DNA of 64,000 nt. It comes from Prochlorococcus sp. AG-402-G10 (lineage in GTDB: Bacteria > Cyanobacteriota > Cyanobacteriia > PCC-6307 > Cyanobiaceae). The position numbers and the translations under genes are program-made. The notes under the pieces are model-generated. The model ran no database searches, was not told where the DNA came from, and was given only the letters and a program-made list of their open reading frames with translations. Positions 57,425 to 64,000 of the stretch are shown here, piece by piece; the first letter of the stretch is position 1; the number at the start of each line of letters is the position of its first letter. The stretch lies in assembly GCA_003279445.1 (NCBI GenBank), contig QCHT01000003.1, forward strand, positions 1 through 64,000, given 5' to 3'.

Positions 57425-58548
57425 ACTCTGCTGATGTTGTAATTTTAGGAGGAGGGGCAGCTGGGTGTTCAACAGCCTTTCACTTAGCAAATACTGGAAA
57501 TAAAGTAGTTCTTGTTGAGAAGAATTCAGGTTTTCCTTTACGTTCTTGTGGTGGGGGAATGGCTGCATCAGTACAAAGATTATATCCATTCTCACTTGAG
57601 GCCGCAGTTGAGGAAGTAATTAAAAGAGTCGAATTCAGCTGGTGCTTATCAGATAAAGTCATTGCTGAGCTTCCAGGAGATTCCCCTTTCTGGATAACAA
57701 GAAGGGAAAAACTTGATGAGCTTCTCCTAAAAAATGCAATTGATCAAGGTGCAGAATTTTTCAATTCATTTGAAGTAAACGATATTCAGAAAGACAACAG
57801 TCAATGGCACGTCACGTCCAGAGATGGACGCCAAGTTGAATGTAAATGCTTAGTAATTGCAGATGGCTCAAGCTCACCTTGGGCTGAAAAATTTAACCTT
57901 GGTCCAAGAAAACTTCATTATGCTTCTACAACTTCTGTCCGGTTGCAGGGCAGAGGCTTCTTAAAGTCAAACACTTCAAGATTTGAATTTGGATTAGTTC
58001 AGCATGGTTTTGCATGGGCTTTTCCTTTAAAAGATTCTGTGAATATTGGAGTAGGGACATTCATTGGCAATCAGTTTTCAGACAGCAAGCAAATACTCAA
58101 CCAACTTCTCCCAAGCTTAGGTTTCGAACAAGATGCTGGTATAAGAAAAGATTCTCAATTAAGAGTGTGGAATGGCCATAGTAATCTTCATGGGGAAGGC
58201 ATCGTAGTGGTTGGTGACGCAGCATCCCTTTGCGACCCATTCCTAGCTGAAGGATTGAGACCTTCTTTAATTAGTGGATGTGAAGCTGCAAAATGCATAG
58301 ATCATTGGCTTAAAGGAGACACAAATGACCTAAGAAACTATACATTTTCAATGAAAGAAAAATGGGGAGACTCTATGGCTTGGGGAAGAAGGATATCGCA
58401 AGTTTTCTACCGATTTCCAAAGATTGGATACAAACTCGGTATCAAAAGACCAACAGCTCCTCAAAGAATTGCACAAATACTATCTGGAGATATGGGTTAC
58501 GGGGATATTGCTCAAAGAGTTATAAAAAGATTACTCTTTCAAAGATAA
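57421..58548 (+). CDS. FAD-dependent geranylgeranyl reductase-family oxidoreductase
   Basis: A 375-residue flavoprotein with [46 protein letters not shown] and [22 protein letters not shown]. These match the geranylgeranyl reductase/ChlP-like family, but key ChlP segments are not all present, so the substrate is open. The GTG start overlaps the frr stop; this makes translational coupling likely without implying shared function. Confidence 0.88.
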   Translation: MNSADVVILGGGAAGCSTAFHLANTGNKVVLVEKNSGFPLRSCGGGMAASVQRLYPFSLEAAVEEVIKRVEFSWCLSDKVIAELPGDSPFWITRREKLDELLLKNAIDQGAEFFNSFEVNDIQKDNSQWHVTSRDGRQVECKCLVIADGSSSPWAEKFNLGPRKLHYASTTSVRLQGRGFLKSNTSRFEFGLVQHGFAWAFPLKDSVNIGVGTFIGNQFSDSKQILNQLLPSLGFEQDAGIRKDSQLRVWNGHSNLHGEGIVVVGDAASLCDPFLAEGLRPSLISGCEAAKCIDHWLKGDTNDLRNYTFSMKEKWGDSMAWGRRISQVFYRFPKIGYKLGIKRPTAPQRIAQILSGDMGYGDIAQRVIKRLLFQR

Positions 58549-58588
58549 TCAAATGTTAATAAAAAAACTTTTAATCTAAATTACTTAT

Positions 58589-59596
58589 TTATCTTGCACT
58601 TAATACAGCTTCTGTATCACTCTCAATAGAACAAAGTCTTTCTTTTAATTGTATTTCCAACTGTTCAATTGCCTTGCTAAAGTTAACAATACCCTCTTGA
58701 AGTTTCTCAGAAGCCATTCGATCTGCTTTTAGCATTATCTTAAAATCAACTTCATTTAAGTGAATCTTATCTGAAGAGCTTGATAGATCTAAGGGGTCCA
58801 GCTTCCTAGTTAAACTTGAATTATTATTTTCTAATTCCTTTAAAAACTTTGGGGAGATAGTTAGAAGGTCACATCCTGCTAGTTCCAATATCTCATCAAC
58901 ATTCCTAAAACTTGCTCCCATCACTTCAGTCTTATAATTATGGGTCTTATAATAATTATAAATCTTTGATACTGAAATCACGCCAGGATCTTCGTTACCT
59001 GAATAAGACTTCTTTCCAGTTTCTGACTTATACCAATCTAATATACGACCTACAAAAGGTGATATTAATGTCACACCTGCTTCTGCACAAGCTATAGCCT
59101 GGGAAAAGCCAAATAACAATGTCAAGTTACAGTGAATGCCCTCTTTTTCTAAAATCTCGGCAGCTTTAACACCTTCCCAAGTAGATGCAATTTTAATCAG
59201 GATTCTTTCCTTGCTGATTCCAGATTGCTTGTATAGATTAATGATTTTGCGGGCCTTATCAATAGTTTTACCCTTATCAAAACTCAAGCGAGCATCAACT
59301 TCAGTAGACACTCTACCAGGAATAATCTTAAGAATTTCTTTGCCAAAAATTACACATACCTCGTCGATTGCTTCGCTAACAACTTCATCAGCGGATGCGA
59401 GAGAGCCAATTCTCTCTCTAGAAGACTTAAGTGATTGGTCGATTAAATCTTGATAAGCAGGTATCTGAGCAGCCGCCAAGATCAACGATGGATTAGTTGT
59501 TGCATCTCTTGGTTGGAAGTCACGAATTGCCTCTAAGTCACCAGTATCAGCGACTACGACAGTCATTGATGAAAGCTGTTCAAGCAAACTTGCCAT
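58589..59596 (-). CDS. tal: Transaldolase
   Basis: A 335-residue TIM-barrel enzyme exchanging dihydroxyacetone units in the pentose phosphate pathway. [57 protein letters not shown] with the Schiff-base Lys, and [11 protein letters not shown]. The ATG at 59596 is preferred over an in-frame GTG three codons upstream. In marine cyanobacteria this pathway runs mainly at night. Confidence 0.96.
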   Translation of the reverse strand: MASLLEQLSSMTVVVADTGDLEAIRDFQPRDATTNPSLILAAAQIPAYQDLIDQSLKSSRERIGSLASADEVVSEAIDEVCVIFGKEILKIIPGRVSTEVDARLSFDKGKTIDKARKIINLYKQSGISKERILIKIASTWEGVKAAEILEKEGIHCNLTLLFGFSQAIACAEAGVTLISPFVGRILDWYKSETGKKSYSGNEDPGVISVSKIYNYYKTHNYKTEVMGASFRNVDEILELAGCDLLTISPKFLKELENNNSSLTRKLDPLDLSSSSDKIHLNEVDFKIMLKADRMASEKLQEGIVNFSKAIEQLEIQLKERLCSIESDTEAVLSAR

Positions 59597-59678
59597 TTTT
59601 TGCACCCATTGCCTTTATTTCCCCTAAAATAGCGATTTTCTATGGTTTTTTCATCCTTATATATCCCTTTCAACAGCC

Positions 59679-61481
59679 TTAACTCTGAGCTGATAGAAAA
59701 TCAGTCTGATTATTTATAGGGGGAATCTTTTCAACAACAATTAAACTTTCAATGATTTTTTTAGCCACTGGCACAGCAACAGTGGAACCATAAGCATATG
59801 ATCTTTTTGGACTGTCTACCGCCACTACTACAACGAACCTCGGATGTTCTACTGGCAAAATTGCGACAAAGCTACATATTTTAGAATCATAATTAATTCC
59901 ATCATTTGTTTGATCAGCAGTTCCTGTCTTTCCACCTATTCGATAATTGTCAATTTTTACACCTTTGCCACTTCCATTCTCTACAACTGATTCCATCCAT
60001 TTTAAAACAATTTTAGTTACATCTTGACTTAAGAGTAAGTCATCCTTCTTAAATGTCTCCTTAGCAGTAGTGATTGTAGAAGGAAGGCCTTTTCTTATAT
60101 GAGGTTCCACTAGTCTGCCACCGTTTGCAATTAAAGCGTGTAATTGGACTAGCTTCAATGGTGTTATAGAAAAGCCTTGCCCGTATGAAGCAACTGCTTG
60201 ATGAATAGGTTGCTTAACAAAGAGCTCCTTTTGTTTAAGGTGACCTGGAACGGCACCCGGCAAATCTGTTATAAGTGCTCTACTTATTCCTAACTGATTT
60301 AATCGTTCCCAATAATTAGAGGGGTTAAGCTTTTGAATAATGTTCACCATCGCAACATTACTAGAAACCTGAAGAACTTTTGCAAAATCAAGAAGTCCAT
60401 TGGGCTTCTTGTTCCAATTAGTTAAAGGCCAACCTCCTACATTTACAATTCCTGAATCATATACAGTTCCATTTTGTTCAATTGCTCCCTCCTCAAGCGC
60501 CAACGCAAGATTTATAGGTTTAAAAGTTGACCCTGGTTCAAACAATTCTTGAACAGACCACTCCTTATATAAAGTTGACTTATATTCCCAATATTTGTTG
60601 GGATCATAAGTTGGGGTTGATGCTAAAACCAGGAGCTCACCATTATCGACATCCATGACAATTGCCGCTCCTTTTCTAGCCTTCCATATATCTAATTGCT
60701 CTCTAAGAGCATTAACAGCAACCTCTTGCAATCGTGCATCAAGAGTTAAGTGAACGTGCTCCTTGTCAATAGCAAATACACCAGCTTCTATATCAGTCGG
60801 CAAAGGAGTTCCATCCCTACCGAACCTATAACTCCTAGATTTCTCTTTCTGTAATAGCTCATTATCTAGACTTAATTCAAGACCAGCTTGAGGGACACGG
60901 TCGTAATCTAAAAAACCAACAACATTTGAGAACAAGTCATCTTGCGGGTAGATCCTCTGCAAATAAGGTTCTAGATCTAATCCATCAATGCGAAGATTTT
61001 CTATCTTCGATGCAATGCTAGGCGTCAATCCCTCTATTAATTTCACACCTGTTTCTTCAGCATAAAAGGCCTCAATTAATTTCTTCTTAGTCAAAGGCAA
61101 TACGCCCTCGAGTTTTGCTGCGACCTCTTCCGGTCTTCGGAATACACCTTGTAGATCCCCGACAAATTTAAACTTTGAAGGGTGTGCATATAATCTATAC
61201 CTCTTCTCATCAAGTGCTATCAATCGTCCTCGGCGATCGACAATAGAACGCCTCCTACCTAATGGTTCAACCTTTCTAGTTTGATAGTCGCGAGCACGTG
61301 CCTCTAGTGCAAAACCCTGAACTAATTGCAACTGGGCAACTCTACCCATTAGTGCTAACAAAGCCAAACAAAGAAGCGAGAATGTGAGCTTTAACCTAAA
61401 AGGTGGGATAGGAGAAAGTGGAGCAACTTTCAGGCGTTTCTTTTTCAACGGTGAAGAGTGGCGAGAATTTTTAATTACCAT
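59679..61481 (-). CDS. ftsI: Septal peptidoglycan transpeptidase FtsI (PBP3 type)
   Basis: A 600-residue class B penicillin-binding protein. It has a basic N-terminus, one transmembrane helix (about 32-52), a dimerisation domain with RRRSIVDRRGRLIAL, and a transpeptidase domain. Catalytic motifs are Ser318-xx-Lys321 in FEPGSTFKP, SSN at 373-375 and KTGTA near residue 515. It makes septal wall with FtsW. It follows the FtsL-like gene with stop and start sharing a nucleotide, as in ftsL-ftsI order elsewhere. Confidence 0.94.
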   Translation of the reverse strand: MVIKNSRHSSPLKKKRLKVAPLSPIPPFRLKLTFSLLCLALLALMGRVAQLQLVQGFALEARARDYQTRKVEPLGRRRSIVDRRGRLIALDEKRYRLYAHPSKFKFVGDLQGVFRRPEEVAAKLEGVLPLTKKKLIEAFYAEETGVKLIEGLTPSIASKIENLRIDGLDLEPYLQRIYPQDDLFSNVVGFLDYDRVPQAGLELSLDNELLQKEKSRSYRFGRDGTPLPTDIEAGVFAIDKEHVHLTLDARLQEVAVNALREQLDIWKARKGAAIVMDVDNGELLVLASTPTYDPNKYWEYKSTLYKEWSVQELFEPGSTFKPINLALALEEGAIEQNGTVYDSGIVNVGGWPLTNWNKKPNGLLDFAKVLQVSSNVAMVNIIQKLNPSNYWERLNQLGISRALITDLPGAVPGHLKQKELFVKQPIHQAVASYGQGFSITPLKLVQLHALIANGGRLVEPHIRKGLPSTITTAKETFKKDDLLLSQDVTKIVLKWMESVVENGSGKGVKIDNYRIGGKTGTADQTNDGINYDSKICSFVAILPVEHPRFVVVVAVDSPKRSYAYGSTVAVPVAKKIIESLIVVEKIPPINNQTDFLSAQS

Positions 61482-61945
61482 TAATAACCATTTGAAATTG
61501 GGTGTACTAAAGAAGTGACATCTCGATACATATTTCCTAAAAAATCCTTAAATGGAGTTTGCCTTTCTTGAGGTTTATCAACATAAATTAGATGTGCAGA
61601 CTTAGTTGAGACCATCGCATTTGGAGAAGAAGCACTTGCAAGAAAATATTTCTCTAATATCGCTGTTGACTCTTCAATTCGATGAATCAAGTCTTTTGTA
61701 AAATGAAGTCTAGAAAAATTAAGTGTCCAAAGATGCTGAGAGTGCAATGCTAAACCTGTCAGCACCGCGCCAGAAATAATAACTCCGGCAAGAGCTCCAT
61801 CAATACCTCTATGCAAACTTAATAGGAGTGGATACTTTCTTGAGATATTAGTAGTAGCAAATGAAGCCTTAAATAAAGCAACTGCTTTTTTTGAGTAATT
61901 CTTTTGAAAGCTCAATTCTGATTTTGTATGCTTAAAAGGAACCAC
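61481..61945 (-). CDS. FtsL-like bitopic membrane protein, function inferred from position
   Basis: A 154-residue protein with a basic N-terminal 45 residues, one transmembrane helix (about 50-70, GALAGVIISGAVLTGLAL), then a helical stretch (SRLHFTKDLIHRIEESTAILEKYFL) like the periplasmic coiled coil of FtsL. The C-terminus is polar. Directly upstream of ftsI and joined to it. No sequence motif proves FtsL; the call rests on size, topology and place. Confidence 0.68.
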   Translation of the reverse strand: MVPFKHTKSELSFQKNYSKKAVALFKASFATTNISRKYPLLLSLHRGIDGALAGVIISGAVLTGLALHSQHLWTLNFSRLHFTKDLIHRIEESTAILEKYFLASASSPNAMVSTKSAHLIYVDKPQERQTPFKDFLGNMYRDVTSLVHPISNGY

Positions 61946-62030
61946 TAAAAGTATCAGCCATTAATCAAGTCAACCATTAGCATCAGGACCATGCAAGTCA
62001 ATGCAAAATATCTGATTTAAAAAATTCCCT

Positions 62031-63386
62031 TTAACCACTGAGTATTAATAAATTTGCGAAAGTCACTCCGTTCCACAAAGAATGCATGAGAACGCATGGC
62101 AATAAACGTCCAGAGGTTAATCGCAAAATCGCAAGCCCCATTCCTAATACAAACAGCGGTGGCATCTCACCAACACTTAAATGTGCTAACGCAAAGATTA
62201 AGGCGCTAACAACTATCGCTAATATCTTTCCTTGTTTATTCAGTAAAACAGGTAACAGTACGCCTCTAAAGATTAATTCTTCAAAAAATGGTGCCATAAA
62301 AACAGTTGTAACAAAAAGAACTGATAAAGCCCCAAAATTTCGACTACTTAAAACCATTTCCAGCAAGGGATTACTCCCTCCAGGGTCTCCAAGAAAGAAG
62401 GTTGTTAACCAACTCACTAAAAGCACCAAAGGCATCACCATTAGCCATCCTTTTAAGGCCTCAAGGAATGATTTCCTGAAAGTTCCAAATCCCCATTGAA
62501 TCCAACCTCCTTCCACAACCTCAAGATTAAGACTCTTTACCTGTTGCCTAAGAATTAGCAAAGGTGGAACAGTCATTGCAATGTATCCAATCAATACTTT
62601 CAAAGACTCTTTGAGAGGGCTAGGGACTTCTCTTATCAAAGATTCACTTAAGGGCAACGCAATCAGAGGAGTAAAGAGTTCTCCTAATACAACAAAGCCA
62701 CCTGCAACTAGCAGCACCAGGTCAATGGTTGAGAGAGGGAGCGAATAGAGCTCTGGCCATGGGAGAGATGTTTTTCGAATAAAAATCCATCCTTGCCAAA
62801 TTAATAAAAATATCCCAAGCAATATTGCCAAAAGAGGTAACAGTTGGCTGAGAGTTAACCTCAGAGCCATTTGCCTTGAAGCACTGACCTCATAACAGCT
62901 CTCAGGAACTCCACCTATAGAAAGGCAAGAAAGCCTATATAACAATGGGTCTGCTTTTACAACTTCAAGGTTCCCCAACAAATCATTAGGGTTCTTTTGG
63001 TTCTGAAGACTCTCTAATAAATTGACTCTAACTTTCTCTAGAGATGGTTCTGGAAATTTTTCATTCAGAAGGGAGCGACGTTCAGTATCCGATTCTTCAA
63101 TCGAAGCAAGCAAAAGCCTTTCTCTGTCATCAAGCTGATTAACATCCAAATCAGTCAGGGTTTTTTTTAGTTCTATTTTTGGATCTTCTCCAACTAATAA
63201 TGGTCTTAAAGCTCTCGGGAGCGAAGGTTCTGCCAAAAGAGCCATCTCTCTTTGATTAAGCACAAGCTTGGGACTAACAGAAGGTCTGTCAAAGCTTTCT
63301 TGCAAACCACGTTGCCAAACCAGAACTGTTAACAAAATAGAAAAAGTTGCCAGCAAGACTTTCCAGCCAGGGGTTTTTTTCTTCAT
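62031..63386 (-). CDS. CPBP-family intramembrane metalloprotease (CaaX/Abi type)
   Basis: A protein of about 451 residues. An N-terminal membrane helix and a long polar region (to about residue 160) precede seven or eight transmembrane helices. Catalytic motifs are EELIFRG (EExxxR), ALAHLSVG and MHSLWNGVTF. Homologues are rhomboid-like, prenyl-protein or bacteriocin-immunity proteases. The ATG at 63386 is chosen (MKKKTPGWK); an upstream in-frame start adds a leader. Transcribed divergently from the next gene. Confidence 0.86.
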   Translation of the reverse strand: MKKKTPGWKVLLATFSILLTVLVWQRGLQESFDRPSVSPKLVLNQREMALLAEPSLPRALRPLLVGEDPKIELKKTLTDLDVNQLDDRERLLLASIEESDTERRSLLNEKFPEPSLEKVRVNLLESLQNQKNPNDLLGNLEVVKADPLLYRLSCLSIGGVPESCYEVSASRQMALRLTLSQLLPLLAILLGIFLLIWQGWIFIRKTSLPWPELYSLPLSTIDLVLLVAGGFVVLGELFTPLIALPLSESLIREVPSPLKESLKVLIGYIAMTVPPLLILRQQVKSLNLEVVEGGWIQWGFGTFRKSFLEALKGWLMVMPLVLLVSWLTTFFLGDPGGSNPLLEMVLSSRNFGALSVLFVTTVFMAPFFEELIFRGVLLPVLLNKQGKILAIVVSALIFALAHLSVGEMPPLFVLGMGLAILRLTSGRLLPCVLMHSLWNGVTFANLLILSG

Positions 63387-63494
63387 GAAAAATAGGCTCA
63401 AAGAAACGAAATGAGCAAAAATCAACCCTCATTCCCAAATCAACATTAGGTTGGCAGAGTATCCATAGGATGAATTCGTAAAAAACCTCTGCCA

Positions 63495-64000
63495 ATGACC
63501 TTACGCCTTCTACTAATACGTCATGGTTTAAGTAGTTACAACCTTGAAAATAGAATCCAAGGTCGTAACGATCTTTCAACACTTACTCCAGAAGGGATTT
63601 CACAAGCTTCAAAGATAGGAGAATCACTTCAAGGTTTACCAATTCACGCAATTTATAGCTCTCCTCTTAAAAGAGCTTCACACACTGCCTCCGAATTACT
63701 GCGGGTTCTCTCTAAAAGCAAAAAAATCATTCTTGACAATGACCTTCTAGAAGTTGACCTGGCTCCCTGGAGTGGACTTACTATTGAGGAAGTTAAAAAA
63801 CAGTTTCCAAATGCATACCTAACTTGGAAGAAATCGCCAAGTGAGCTGACGCTTAAAAGAGAAGATGGAATTAATTATAATCCAATCCAAGAGTTAATGG
63901 ATCAAGCTGAGAAATTTTTAGAGAAAATTTTCTTAACACATGAATCTGATAAGGACGAGAACATAATTCTTGTTGCTCATAATGCAATATTACGTTGTCT
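63495..64000 (+). CDS. gpmB: Histidine phosphatase/phosphoglycerate mutase-like, 3' end outside window
   Basis: The gene is cut by the right edge; about 168 codons are visible from ATG 63495. RLLLIRHGLSSYN gives the catalytic RHG, SSPLKRASHTASELL the second Arg, and NDLLEVDLAPWSG the conserved Glu. ENIILVAHNAILRC holds the second His. Cyanobacterial members often carry two such domains; only the first is seen. It may act on phosphoglycerate or other phosphoesters. Confidence 0.9.
   Translation, partial: MTLRLLLIRHGLSSYNLENRIQGRNDLSTLTPEGISQASKIGESLQGLPIHAIYSSPLKRASHTASELLRVLSKSKKIILDNDLLEVDLAPWSGLTIEEVKKQFPNAYLTWKKSPSELTLKREDGINYNPIQELMDQAEKFLEKIFLTHESDKDENIILVAHNAILRC

Overview
The window reads as chromosome of a marine picocyanobacterium, most likely Prochlorococcus (a chlorophyll-synthesising, AT-rich, compact genome). 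The main evidence is an alpha-type carboxysome locus with form IA RuBisCO and the cyanobacterial extras CsoS1D, CsoS1E and acRAF. Further support comes from PsaM, NdhL, a prolycopene isomerase, both protochlorophyllide reductases, the cyanobacterial alkane pair AAR/ADO, a ferrochelatase with a C-terminal chlorophyll-binding-like helix, and many short genes with tight spacing. I cannot name the strain from sequence alone. No insertion sequence, CRISPR array, rRNA or prophage was seen. One tRNA gene was found.

Layout. 1-7.8 kb: the tail of trmFO overlapping crtISO, hupE and a QueD-like gene, hisIE, a group 2 sigma factor with two small genes, and a c6-like cytochrome. 7.9-12.8 kb: a cyAbrB regulator with a clear terminator, ndhL-DUF3007-trpA, intronless tRNA-Leu(UAA), pyrC and a Ca2+/Na+:H+ antiporter. 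12.9-22.9 kb: gor and a GST back to back, dnaA, a pair of glycosyltransferase-like genes of the TIGR04282/TIGR04283 type, a GNAT, an ABC exporter, hisG (read as broken by one extra G), gloB and ridA.

22.9-33.1 kb: the carboxysome locus, mostly on the minus strand. In transcription order it holds csoS1, rbcL, rbcS, csoS2, csoSCA, csoS4A, csoS4B, csoS1E and acRAF. Upstream lie rdgB (opposite strand), csoS1D and a small helix-turn-helix-like gene. Stem-loops sit in the csoS1/rbcL, rbcL/rbcS and rbcS/csoS2 gaps, and inverted repeats cluster upstream of csoS1. Together these genes build the shell, enzyme core, carbonic anhydrase, scaffold and RuBisCO assembly factor of the CO2-concentrating organelle.

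33.2-38.8 kb: chlN-chlB-chlL (dark-operative reductase) converge on por (light-dependent reductase), followed by an unrecognised membrane/coiled-coil gene and the 34-residue psaM. 39-47.4 kb: a lipoate-ligase-like gene, an M50 protease with a damaged HExxH motif, trpF, folE, an SDR, accA, the alkane genes aar and ado, and a creatininase-family gene. 47.5-58.5 kb: an S1-domain protein overlapping a Tab2-type RNA-binding gene, pgeF, a reduced nuclease-like gene, ilvB, hemH, an orphan tyrosine recombinase, cobO, pyrH-frr and a reductase overlapping frr. 58.6-64 kb: transaldolase, ftsI with an FtsL-like gene upstream, a CPBP protease, and the start of a histidine-phosphatase gene cut by the right edge.

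The points most worth a second look are the hisG frameshift, a CsoS2-like VTG motif in the N-terminus of CsoS1D, the helix-turn-helix-like gene beside it, the inverted repeats and intercistronic hairpins of the cso operon, and the Arg-for-His change in the M50 protease.
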